From NCBI GenBank assembly GCA_029948255.1, contig JALIZF010001820.1, forward strand, positions 543,501-607,500: a stretch of 64,000 nucleotides of DNA, read 5' to 3'. The translations under genes were made by a program, and so were the position numbers. Every line of letters begins with the position of its first letter. Within the stretch, counting starts at the first letter, position 1. This stretch comes from Telmatactis stephensoni. Taxonomy: Eukaryota; Cnidaria; Anthozoa; Actiniaria; Isophelliidae. This document shows positions 12,560 to 23,091 of this stretch, piece by piece. Below the pieces are notes generated by a model that saw only the letters and a list, made by a program, of their open reading frames with translations, was not told where the DNA came from and did not search any database.

Positions 12560-12935
12560 ATCCGACTGCATTTATCCCGGGGGGGGGGGGGGGGGGGCTC
12601 TTCGGGGTCAAAACGCTAGGGATGATCGTCGGAAACCTTCAAAACGTACCCTAAAAAATACCCAAATGCCAAAATTTTCGACCCTAAAAAATACCTTACA
12701 GCTCAAAAATACCCCTAAAAATACCAAAAAATCAAACAAAAAACTGACAAAGAAAACAATCGAACAGCACTAATTCAAAGTGTCGTTGTTTGTACCCCTA
12801 AAAAATACCATCTTTTCTGAAAAACCTTGGATTTTCTCTGACGACCCCTAAAAAATACCAAATCGGCGATTTCAACCCCTAAAAAATACGACTATCATCC
12901 CTAGCACACCAATATAGGGAGTACCCCTCCCGGGG
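12560..12935. mobile_element. Poly-G-ended element with CCCTAAAAAATACC repeats
   Basis: Left end CCCGGGGG...(G run at 12577-12597) and right end AGTACCCCTCCCGGGG form inverted termini, and GCTAGGGATGATCG near 12614 pairs with CATCCCTAGC near 12895. The inside holds at least six copies of CCCTAAAAAATACC. The reverse of this motif (TATCTTTTAGGG) recurs at 14160-14475. Likely a non-autonomous DNA element; it resembles the element at 18769-19221. Confidence 0.6.
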
Positions 12936-13194
12936 CATTTATAGTGAAGTTTAAGTCACTAAACTGATTCCTGACTCGTGAAAATAACTCTGTTTTGCTC
13001 AGAAAGTTTACTGCTTTGCTTCGATATGATGCAAGTCAAACTGAGCCGAGTCATGTTGTCGCGATGGCGAAACGTGCGTGGCCTCGTTTCCATGCCTGCC
13101 TAATTTGCATACACATTTGCGACTACGACGAAACATAGATAGATTGAACGGTAAACCTAGACTCGTGCCGGCCTACGGCCTGGCCACGAGTAAT

Positions 13195-13410
13195 AATACA
13201 GGGTCGTGACAAGGGATGTGGGATCAGGTTAATGATTTCTGGACAAATACTGGAATCATATGGGATCACATGCTTGTGATCGGGATCACAGACGCTGGGA
13301 TCGGGATCACAGAAGAGGGATCTTGACCGTATAATAAATCCAGGGATTAAGGGATTATTTATGTGATTAAAACAATAAAAATCTATAAATTTCAAAATTT
13401 AATAAATTTA
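13195..13410 (+). repeat. GGGATCA-rich dispersed repeat, copy 1
   Basis: Short GGGATCA/GGATCACA sub-repeats followed by ATCCAGGGATTAAGGGATTA and TTTATGTGATTAAAAC. The same order of blocks recurs at 15113-15350, so both are copies of one element. Confidence 0.6.
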
Positions 13411-14159
13411 ATTTTAAAATCACAGCAGCATGACAACTCTTGGACTGTCTAAATGTTGTTCATAAATCAGACTACTTCTCAACAAAGTTGCACGTCAGAA
13501 AGTGCTTTGGATCTCCGTCAACGTACGCCACTAAGACATAGAAATAAACCTCTGGTTTCCAGAGTACGATGACCGTGATCATCACCGATCTACTAAAAGA
13601 TCAGTAATACTTTGCTCGCTGTTGCTCCAGTTTACCAATTCCGGTACATTTCAGTATACGACCAATACCAATTGATTTGTTTTACATTCTACATGATCCC
13701 CGATCTGACCGAAAAAAAAGCAGAAAAAATCAATAGCAAAGAAGTCAAGAAGCCGATCAGTACTTTGATGGAACAATTCCATTTCGATTCTCATTGCTCA
13801 ATATGCGGATTTCATGGAGGAATTTTGTTAAAAATTTCTGACTGCCGAATGGACATTCTGCATTGTGTAACTTCATTCTGATTATTACATTTTAATAGTA
13901 ACTTTGTTAAAAATTAGACCTTTGTGAGGCCATGTGGTTACTGGCCTCAAATCCAAATATAGACAAAGAAACGAAAATGCAAAAAAAGGACAAAGAACTG
14001 AACGATCCTGGACAAACTGACTGCTTTGGGAAATGCAATACATTCCCCTTTCCTCCTCTAAATCTACAATTCACTCTAGATGCGATGGAAATTATTCCAA
14101 GCAGAGTAGTACAATACAAAATGTGGCCATTTTTCATTGTAAAAGGATCGGGTATGCTC
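13411..14159. other. Intergenic, no gene seen
   Basis: Two open frames of about 90 codons on the plus strand (13612-13881, 13932-14204) lack recognisable domains, and the second runs into repeat sequence. I regard the stretch as non-coding. Confidence 0.4.
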
Positions 14160-14475
14160 GTCATATCTCTTAGGGGTAAAAATCAGCGATTTGGTATCTT
14201 TTAGGGTGTTAAAATTGAAGTATAGAGTTTTAGCATTTCCTGGTATCTTTTAGGGTATCAAAAGAGCCAATCGCTCATTATCTTGTTCTCAAATGGACGA
14301 AATTTGCCCAACAAAAGCATGTCCACCATCCAATTTTGTGTTCATAATAATAATGTTCATTAGCTTGCCATCGCTGGTATCTCTTAGGGGTTAAAAAATC
14401 GTCCGTCCACGCCCTTTTAAAAAGACTTCCGATATCTTTTAGGGGTATTTTACAATGGAGTCCCCCCGGGTTATT
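14160..14475 (-). repeat. Copy of the TATCTTTTAGGG element
   Basis: Contains TATCTCTTAGGGG/TATCTTTTAGGG at five sites and ends in CCCCCCGGG near 14462. It is the reverse-oriented relative of the 12560-12935 element. Confidence 0.55.
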
Positions 14476-14580
14476 TAGATCACAAGAAAGAAGAAAACCT
14501 CGTTTCTTCTTTCTTGCGATCAGAACCGTCGGCAAAATTACAAGAGTCAATATCAAGATAAAAATAAACTTCTGGTTCCC

Positions 14581-14640
14581 AGGGTAATTGGAGGTAATTG
14601 GAGGAAATTTGCCAAAATTTCCAAGGGTAATTGGAGGTTC
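14581..14640. repeat. GGTAATTGGAG short repeats
   Basis: GGTAATTGGAG occurs three times within 60 bp, with an internal small palindrome (TTTGCCAAAATTTCC). A small local tandem repeat. Confidence 0.6.
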
Positions 14641-14668
14641 TTTTACTCAGTTCAGTACCATTTGTGAG

Positions 14669-15103
14669 GGGGATATGGGGGGCTGCCAAAATCCGCAAAT
14701 CCGCAAGAAAAATCGTTTGAAACCGCAAATCCGCTTGGGAAATTGTTTAAAATCCGCATGTATGATTTTTGTAATAAAAGCACTTGAAAACTACTATGTT
14801 TGTAAAAGAATGTTACAACAAATGCTTATTTATACATTTGCATGCCATGCTTTGATAAAAAGTTTGTTCCGTAATGGAATAGTGTTGAAGAAAGCGATTT
14901 CTCTGACACAAAGTACGTTACACATGTCCGCAAGTAGCATGGCCATATAAATTATAGTTTTCAAAGGATCATTTCTTGAAATACGCAATTTTGACCGTGG
15001 TGGGTAAATTTGCAAATCTGTTCTTAAAAATATCATTATCCGATCCGAGAATCCGCACGTAAAAGAAGGCTCAATCCGCCGATCCGCAAACCCCCATGTC
15101 CCC
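14669..15103. repeat. Possible MITE with CCGCAAATCCGC ends
   Basis: GGGGGATATGGGGG at the left and CCCCCATGTCCCC at the right are inverted, with AATCCGC-rich sequence just inside both ends. No coding sequence is visible inside. Confidence 0.45.
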
Positions 15104-15112
15104 TTTATTTGT

Positions 15113-15350
15113 TACTGATTTCTGGACAAATACTGGAATCACATTGCAGTCACGCTCACTAATTAGGTTTTATACGGACGGAAACGTGTCACGAAATGAC
15201 CTTTATATCGATCTGATTACCAAGTTCCTATTCACGCAATATTTAAGAAGAGGGATCGGGATCGTATAATCCAGGGATTAAGGGATTATTTATGTGATTA
15301 AAACCATAAAAATTTATAAATTTCAGAATTTATTTGCCAAAATTTTGAGT
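15113..15350 (+). repeat. GGGATCA-rich dispersed repeat, copy 2
   Basis: Shares TGATTTCTGGACAAATACTG, ATCCAGGGATTAAGGGATTA and the AT-rich tail with the copy at 13195-13410, but the GGGATCA core is mostly replaced. Confidence 0.6.
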
Positions 15351-16260
15351 GAATTTGAATTCAGATTAAGGACGGAAAAACCGTCTTGGCCTTAAACTCA
15401 TCTTCTCACAGAAACCTACATCAACAAAATGGCCTGGGCTCCTCCGTATGCATCACTGTGGGGAGATTTTTTTTCCAGTTTTTAGTTGGTTTTCTGTGAG
15501 TTTGGACTTCCTGTTTAGGAGGTGGAAGAGGGAGAATGAGGAGAGAAGGGGGAGTCTCACGATCTTTAACCGTTACCAAAGGAAGCCCAAAGAGCTTGCC
15601 TTCGAAGGAGGCTAAGATAGTGAATTCGGCAATTGGTGATCACTTACTCGTTCCTCCCTTTGATACCTGTCTCCCTCCTTTGCAACTGTTGGGGTAAACA
15701 ATAGATAATCATCGGAAGAAGTTCTGATTTTTGATTGGCTCTGTATATCAGATATAAAGAGCATAGACAATACTTTAATAAAAAAAACAAAGCACATTCT
15801 ACATGATTCGATTAATTGTCATTGTCAACTGTTGCCAAATAGATATTCGATTACCACAAAATATATATTGACGGCTAGTTGGGAGAAAGTATATTCCGTA
15901 TTGTATTCTGCAATTAGTTTCGTATCGCAATTCGAAAAGGTTTTTTTCTTTGTTGAGAAAAAAATTGGAAAAACTCATCTGTTTTTGCTGAATAAAAACA
16001 AAAATATCCTTAGAAAAGCGCGCGCTGTCATGTAAACATCACGCCATCCGCCGAACGTTTTTTCCCTTCAAAAAAGTCCTTTTTTTAGAAAAGGTAGCTA
16101 CAACTAAATGTAAAGAATTGAATTAATGATAAATTTTAGTACTGATGTTGCATGTCTTCTATCTGAAAAAGGGTAAAAGTTTCTGGTACCACAAATCCCC
16201 ATCAAAATTTTCGAGCAGTACAAATCTCCCTCCCCCTCCCCCGTGTCTGCATCAGTAAAT
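15351..16260. other. 3' flank of SDR gene B, no gene seen
   Basis: No exon recognised. The sequence is AT-rich with short purine-rich runs (15524-15560) and a C/T-rich run just before the gene B stop (16220-16245). Confidence 0.4.
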
Positions 16261-19200
16261 TTATTTTATGAGTGTACGGCCCAAAATGGTGTCTTGAAGT
16301 GCTGCTGGCAACAGCGCAATGACTCCAAAGAACTTTGCAAGCGGGCCAATCATCCAACGAGGTGGGGGGTCACGTAAGGTCACGGCATCCACAAACCCAT
16401 CCACGACCAGGTCAATGTTAGAACACGCGGTTTCGTCAAACACAGTCTTGATCCCCTTACGAGCTGTAATGAAAAGCAACACATAAAACAACAGTCTGTT
16501 TTGAAAATACTGGTGATCTCACTTTCAAGCCACCTATGTCATCCAATTTCAATATAAATATAAATCATGCGCATTTCCCACAAGTCAGATGCGAAGCTCT
16601 TTTTTGGGGGAGGAGGTGGGGCTAGGGGGTATTAGGTCGTATCTAGTACAACGATAGCGCAAGCTAGGCAATTGCAAACACATCAAAACGCAACGAAAAC
16701 ACTTGAATATGTATGCAATGAACCATGGTACCGCAGTCAAAGATGGAATTATCAAAATTTACCTCTTTCAAGGCCTTCTTCTCCATCATATTGTTCTCGC
16801 AATTCCTCACTTGAGCCTTCCCACAAAGCCCTCAATTTTTTCCCATACATTTCGACTACCAGCGGAGTTCTAAAAAACTGTGCGGGTTCGATAACGAACA
16901 CTTTGACTTTCCATTCAACCATTTCTCGTCTTAAGGCATCAGAGAAGGCCTCCACGCCGTACTTGGTGATACTGTACGGTCCAAAAAACTTTCCGGAAAT
17001 CAGACCTGTGATTGAAAATACAAATACAGTATTGCATTTGTTTTAGTCATACTAGCCGTTTCTAATAGAAAGTGAAATGCTGCGAGCAGAAAACAGCTGG
17101 TGTATCCACGTTAGCAGAACTGTTCCCCTAAAACTCACGAAAGTACACCGCTTTGTCTGATATATCAAATGTTTCTATTTTATCTCCTGTGCGTTGTGTG
17201 ACGAACACTGCTTACAGAACATATAAATTCTCCAGGATCAGTGTCGGACACACACAGTTCAAAATATTTAGCACCTTGAGTAAAGCAATTTTTCAAACAA
17301 TCACAAACGGCTAGCGTTGGCAATGATTATAAAACTGACTACGACAACACAAGTTTTAGAAATGTACAAGTACATTTTATTCAAATATATTGCTTTTTCA
17401 AACAATCACAAACAGTGTTAGCAAAACTAAGTGATGAAAGTTTGTTTAGGAAAGGATGTGAATCGCTCCCTGGCAGCTAAAAGAGTGCTTGATACATAAT
17501 TTGCCTTGTAATGTATAGAGAATGCATAAATATATGTGGATTTAACTGAACTACTGAGAGTAGTCTGCGTAAAGAAAGCAAAATTTCGATTCACCAGAAA
17601 TTTGGGCGATATCATGAGGCTTTCTAAAGAGATTTTACCTCTTTGAAGAGGAGAACATTGGAATGCAACTTTTATATCGTCTTCTCGTCTTGCTTCGATC
17701 GAGCACACAACGGAGATGAAAAACGCATAAAAGGACATTGTCTTTCCTGAGAAATATCACTAAACAGTTCATGGCCTTGCTGAATACTTCCACGAATACA
17801 AAGCAGGATTCAGTGGATTCTCGGGGTATGATAAATCTGAATAACAATGACAAATTAGCTAGAAACTTGATCGTGAAATCGCGTGGTCAGCGATAATTCC
17901 AAGCATATTTTGATGACGTCACAAATCATCGTTCACTGTACATGCCAAAAAATCGAGTTTCGTGTCGCGATTAGTGTCGCGATTACGGGAGGAAGGTCAA
18001 AGTAGATCAGTTCTCTGCAGATCGATTGATTTATTTGTCTAAAAATGATCGCAAAATACAGGGATTTTTGAGACTTAGCGGTTGGTATTATAGGGCTACT
18101 AGAAACTCATCTCATTTCAATACCTGCAACACTGCTGATATTGATAATCCGCCCCTCTGCCTTCTTCACTAGTGGTAGGAAGGTTTTGGTGACTTCAATC
18201 AAACCCCACAAGTTGACATTAGCCAATTTTTTACAGTCCTCCATCCGGAACCATTCTAATGGGGCTGCTGATATTAAACCAGCGTTGTTGATGACCGCCC
18301 ATACACCTGTAATGTAATATATTATACAGTTATAAGTACAGCAGTTAGAAGGCTATCTCCTTAAGAGATCAGCTTTTCATACCAGAGATCTTAGAGATTC
18401 TACATTATTGAACATTGTTGCTACCAAGTCTAAAATGGGTCAAACATCATTTAAATGTGCAGCTGCTAGGGAGTGGAATCTTCTGCCTAGGGACATTCGA
18501 GAGATACAATCTTTACCTAAATTTAAGGCTAGAGTTTTTAAGTATTTCTTAGAAAATGACAAATCTAGCCATTTATGTAGTCTAAGATAAGTAGATTGGG
18601 TTTTTGCCCCTCATAATTATTTTTCATTATCACGAACCTTTAGAGTTTTGAATCAGACGTATATAGATTTTATCGATTTTTAGATTTTTTCAATGTTCAG
18701 ATTTTATAGATTTTAGATTTTAATGTCAACCGATATTTTACATAGATTTCATTATATGTTATTATACTGCCCGGGGGTGGGGGGTGGGGGGTGGGGGGGG
18801 GGGGGGGGGGGGTACTTGACCAGGATTTGGGTGGGGATGTTCCGCTGGGATCCTAAAACGGTTACCCTGTTTATGACAGAAAAACTCAAAATACCATACC
18901 CTGTTTATGACAAAGCATAATAATTGCAGAATGTAATGTACTTATTTGTCTGTAATGTAAATGAGTTTCATAACGAGTTTGTTGCGATCGTGATCGAACA
19001 ACGATAAATAAAGCTTCTAGACAGATCGTTGCCGTTGTGGCTAGCTAACGACTAAGGTTGATGAGAAAGCTGCTACCCTGAAAATGACAAGAAGCTCAAA
19101 AAATTGCAAAAAGGATACCCCGTTTATGACAGGGAACTCGAAAAACCATACCCTGTTCAGCGGATCATCCCCGTATAGTAAATATATGGGAGTACCCCCC

Positions 19201-20034
19201 CCCCCCCCCCCCCCCCCCGGGTTATACTGATCACCAGTTTATACCAGCGAATCTTTTAAGATTAGCTGATTGGTCCTATCAGTTAAAATAAAGCTATTTA
19301 TTTATTTATTTTATTTATTTATTACAAATTATTCGGTACTCCCTAGTGAAATAATCCCTAGAACTAAGTTGAAATGAAGCTTAGATATAAAGTGGCGATG
19401 ACCTCGACTGATCAGAATCAAAGAGACAACGCCATTGTTTGTCTTGCGTCTGAGCCTTCGATGAATTTTGTGAATCGGGATTTTTGATCATCAGCAGCTA
19501 GAAACTTCCGATAAAAGAAAAAGAGATGCTAATGCTAGGCTATAAATCTAAATGCATGAGTTTGCATAAGCTAAACATATTGCAAACACAACAAGGAAAT
19601 ACGATACTTGCACTCAAGTGCGACATGGCACGCCAACATGACAAAATATGATACATCTTGAGAAATAGAAAAATATATAGAAATACAATTCAGGATATAC
19701 CTTTATCAGATACCATGTTCTTCACTTGAACAAACACATCTTGAATCTGTTTGGAGTCAGTCACATTCATAAGCACACTAACCAAACGATCACTACAAAC
19801 GCTTTGCAGGTTTTCTTGGCCTTCCTTCGTCAGACAACCAGCGATCACACGGAATCCCAGCTTATCCAAGCGAATTGCAGTGCTCTTGCCAAATCCCGTG
19901 TCACAGCCAGTAATGAGAACATACTTGTTGTGATAGTCACCAACCTTGGGTTTTGGAAACAACGACTTGAGAAAGTAACACAAGACTAGTAGGGCTATGA
20001 TGGAAGTTGGAATGACCAAGTACAATGGATACAT
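16261..20034 (-). CDS. SDR9C-like membrane-anchored dehydrogenase, copy B
   Basis: Exons 19701-20034, 18124-18306, 16763-17005, 16261-16463 (963 nt, 320 residues, stop TAA), GT-AG, all introns phase 1. Seen: hydrophobic anchor near residues 6-26, TGCDTGFG at 42-49, NNAG at 118-121, N143, S170, Y183 and K187 (YSITK). It carries the full SDR catalytic set, so an active NAD(P)-dependent oxidoreductase is expected; the substrate cannot be told. Exon 4 differs from C and D by RWMIGPLAKFFGV where those have RYLIGPL. Intron 1 holds a LINE tail and a poly-G element. The catalytic loop reads LISGKFFGPY, close to copies C and D, so B, C and D form a subgroup in exons 3-4. Confidence 0.92.
18357..18590 (+). 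pseudogene. 3' end of a LINE reverse-transcriptase ORF (CR1/L2-like)
   Basis: The frame ending at 18590 reads through a pattern typical of the extreme C terminus of CR1/L2-class LINE ORF2: SKMGQTSFKCAAAREWNLLP, then IREIQSLPKFKARVFKYF. Only this tail is present, a 5'-truncated insertion. It lies antisense inside intron 1 of SDR gene B. The following 130 bp are T-rich (TTTTAGATTTT repeats) and are probably its 3' UTR. Clade assignment is from motif shape only. Confidence 0.7.
18769..19221. mobile_element. Element with poly-G/poly-C inverted ends
   Basis: Left end CCCGGGGGTGGGG...GGTACT, right end AGTACCCC...CCCCGGG. Inside, CATACCCTGTTTATGAC-like blocks occur several times on one side and related CCCCGTTTATGACAGG blocks on the other. 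About 450 bp, no coding capacity. It lies in intron 1 of gene B and resembles the element at 12560-12935. The G-run can form quadruplexes. Confidence 0.65.
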
Positions 20035-20714
20035 CTTGGAAGGCGAAGTGATTTAAGAGGCTAGTGTGACCTTTAACAATTGGGTCAGTGCAATTGGAAA
20101 TGGCCTGGGAGGAGTCGGTAAGGCATTAGAACAAGAAGATATTATTGGTATTCCTATTTAGTTATTTAGTAGCCTAAATAACAAAATAAAAAGCAAAAGA
20201 GCAACGTTCAAAATCAGTATTGAAAAGTTGGTTTGGGGTTCCTGGGGTAGTATGAAAATTCAAGAATACATAAAGTTTTAATCTTTCAAAATGTCCCATT
20301 TTAAACTGAACCAAATACAAATATTGTTCAGCTTCCGCAATCATTTCAAAGCGTATAAAAATCAAACCCTGGAACAAAATCAGCTGCTCATCGAGCTTAA
20401 AATCAAACACTGACAACATACAGAAATCAGAGTCAAAAGTCAAGAGGTCTCCTTGCCATCTTTCTATTATAGATATTGTAAAAAAAAAAGTCTTCTGTTA
20501 TATTGATATTGTAAAAAAATTCTGTTGTTGTTATTGTAAACTTATATGAATGGCGAATAAAATAAATAAAAAATATATATATATAAATTCGAGAAGTCAT
20601 CCTGCACGTGAAAAAAAGGACATCGAGGAGAAAATATAAGTTAATGAGTAAGTCCATTTTGGTTTAATGATACACAATCAGAGGAATAATGTTCATCCAT
20701 TAATGCAAATCTTA
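20035..20714. other. Upstream of SDR gene B, no gene seen
   Basis: Presumed promoter side of gene B. TTATATTGATATTGTAAAAA-like sequence is repeated around 20465-20540. No exon was recognised on either strand. Confidence 0.4.
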
Positions 20715-21054
20715 TTTGCAAAATGTAATGTTACTGAAATCGAATACACAGATTGTGAATGGGTTCATTAGCGCAACTTTCTCGTCCAGTGCATGCACCA
20801 GTGATCCCCAAAGGACGATTTTACATAAATCTACACAACAATGGCTATTGTTCAGACTGGACTACTATAAGTACCAAAATTTTGCTGCTACGTCATCCGT
20901 AGGACGCAGTAGCACATCGCGTGGAATTAGCTACAAATGGACTAGGACCCGGCTAATTTCTCCCTCACTGGCCCGGCTTGCCGGGTTAGCGTTGTAACTT
21001 GTGTTCTGCCGAAGGATAACGGGGTTGGGGCCGAAATCTTCAGCCGTACCGTAA

Positions 21055-21145
21055 ATCAATGCGATGATTCAGCTCCTCTGGTGTCTGGATGCATTGTCCG
21101 GGATTTTTTTGCCTTTTGGGGTCGCGGGTTCGAGCCTCAGCAGAA
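21055..21145 (+). repeat. Possible tRNA-derived SINE head
   Basis: GGTTCGAGCC at about 21127-21136 fits a pol III B box, with an A-box-like GATTCAGCTCCTCTGGTG about 55 bp upstream. No cloverleaf closes, so this is not a working tRNA. A T-rich stretch follows. Confidence 0.3.
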
Positions 21146-21258
21146 GCAAATTGTTTTTCTTTTCTTTTTTTTTTCACTCCAAATATTTTCTTGATTTTTT
21201 TCTTCTCTTTTTTCCTCTTTCAGGCCTTCCTAGAATGTTTTTCTCTGATTTTTTGCGC

Positions 21259-21300
21259 ATGGGCTGACTGCGCAATACTATTATTGCGCAGTCAGCCCAT
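21259..21300. other. Perfect 19-bp hairpin
   Basis: ATGGGCTGACTGCGCAATA (21259-21277) is exactly mirrored at 21282-21300 around the 4-base loop CTAT. No mismatch. It may be a tiny fold-back element or the tip of an older one. Confidence 0.85.
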
Positions 21301-21738
21301 CACAGGTAACCCAAGCTCGACGCATCCGTTGATTTAAACTTAGAATCATTACACTCAGTTGAAATAGAATCAAAGAAGCTGCCTTCCTAATCACGCAGAC
21401 CAGCAGCTTGTTTATTGACACGCGCGGGTCTGATGATTGAAACGGTTAGTTTAAGGAAGCACGCAAATACAGTGATTTTTACCATGAATAATTCATTCGA
21501 TTATTGTCTAAGATGCTTCTTGCTCAATCTTGATGTAGGTCATACAGATACAAAGCAAATTATATTCACTCAAGTATTTTAACTGCAAAGTATTTTTAAA
21601 ACATTTGAAGAGATTCTATTGTGTATATACTCGATCGTGATTGGATAATTTGCGTGAAAAATTTGTGTGGGCGTCCTTTATTTAGACTGAGTAGACTCAC
21701 TGTAAATTTTCCATAGTTTGTTCTTATTTTTTGGTAAG

Positions 21739-22114
21739 TAATAGGCCATATGCACTAACAGGTCACGTGACCCTATCTTCCCTTAATTAAGCGGCAACGT
21801 CAAAATGAACGCCAGAAATGGAAAGGGCACCTCGATATCAGTAAAAGTGCAAAGTTTCAGCTCATAACACGTAATACAGGAGAAATGTCAGTAAATTTAA
21901 GATGGGATATTTTCTTTTCGTTTCCGAACGAATCCTAAGAAAATATCTAATATTAAATTTGCTGTCATTTTGTCCCTTATTCATCTTATAAACTGAAACT
22001 CTGCACTTTTACTAATATCGAGGTGCTCTTTCATTTTTTGGAGTTCGTTTTGATGGTGCTGCTTGATTTAGGGGAGATGGTATCACGTGACCTGTTAGTG
22101 CATATGGCTTATTA
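21739..22114. mobile_element. Fold-back MITE with TAATAGGCCATATGC ends
   Basis: Ends TAATAGGCCATATGCACTAA and its reverse at 22083-22114 pair almost fully and continue with CAGGTCACGTGA. The arms (GAAAGGGCACCTCGATATCA near 21818, reversed near 22010-22035; GATATTTTCTTTTCG mirrored near 21930) extend nearly to the centre, so the whole 376 bp folds back. Confidence 0.75.
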
Positions 22115-22380
22115 TAACAGGCTCGTAACATGGTATATGGGATCACGGATCAAGCCCCAAATTATGGCCAGGATCAGGGACCAGAAGCCAGGGCTCAGGG
22201 ATCAAATGGGTGGGTTCGAGGATCAGGAACATTGGGTCAGGATCAGGGATCAGCTCAGTTTTTTGCACCAAGGATCAGGGATCAAAAATTTCTAATAAAA
22301 ATATCGGCTCAGGGATCAAAATTTCCGTAAAAACCCGGGATCAGTGAGACAAAAATATACCATGTTACGAGCCTATTGTA
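22114..22380. mobile_element. GGATCAG-repeat element with terminal inverted repeats
   Basis: AGGCTCGTAACATGGTATAT at the left is mirrored by ATATACCATGTTACGAGCCT at 22355-22374. The interior is a degenerate series of GGATCAGGGATCA. It abuts the preceding MITE, so one may have inserted next to or into the other. Confidence 0.75.
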
Positions 22381-23091
22381 AGCTTTTTGCTGGCTAGTCT
22401 AGTATTGCTTTGATGTACTCTTTTTTCCTCTGTTTACCCTTTTTGAAAAATTCATTAAAGCAAGCAGATGGAATTGGAGTCTATGATGATGAAAGTCACA
22501 CGGTCATACGGCAGATCAAATATTCAGTAAGAGCCCATGAAATGTTCGTTAGTGCTGAAATATTTCTAAGTCCCTATACTGCTAGTTTTTGATTACCATA
22601 GTCGTGACTTTTTACTATAGTTAAATGTACGTATACTTTATTCAAAAATTTGGCATCTAGCTACAATGACTAAGATTACATTGAATCATTAGATGACTGT
22701 GACTGAACTATATAAGGAACTAACTGACTCTCAGACTTCTTATCATGATATATGGCACTTCAGTCACATTAATGAGACCGTAATTAATTTAGTACTTGTC
22801 ACTTATAATTAAACAAACTGAAACTTTGTATTAGTTTTTGTAAAGTTTTACTATGTTAATAAGAGTCAATTATTAAACATGGGTCAACAGGGAAAATAAA
22901 GGTTGCTTCTGTTAACCTGACATTTGTCAAATTTGTGATTAACGCCCTCCGGGTCCCTCTAAGGAAGGCCAATGAACGTTTTGGATTTAATGGTGATGGT
23001 TCTTTGGATTCAGTGGTGCTTATGATAATCTAAAGTCTATATCTATCACGTAGATCTTGAATTAAGATTCGTGTAAACTTATGCATTTTAA
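22381..23091. other. 3' flank of SDR gene C, no gene seen
   Basis: The segment CGGGTCCCTC(T/C)AAGGAAG near 22955 also occurs near 28720 downstream of gene D, showing that the 3' flanks were duplicated with the genes. No other exon is visible. Confidence 0.5.

Noticed and set aside
13612..14204. Two adjacent plus-strand frames of about 90 codons
   Set aside because: No domain or splice context, and the second runs into the TATCTTTTAGGG repeat.
16752..17046. Plus-strand 124-codon frame over SDR gene B exon 3
   Set aside because: Antisense shadow of a conserved SDR exon; the same happens at 24402 and 38441.
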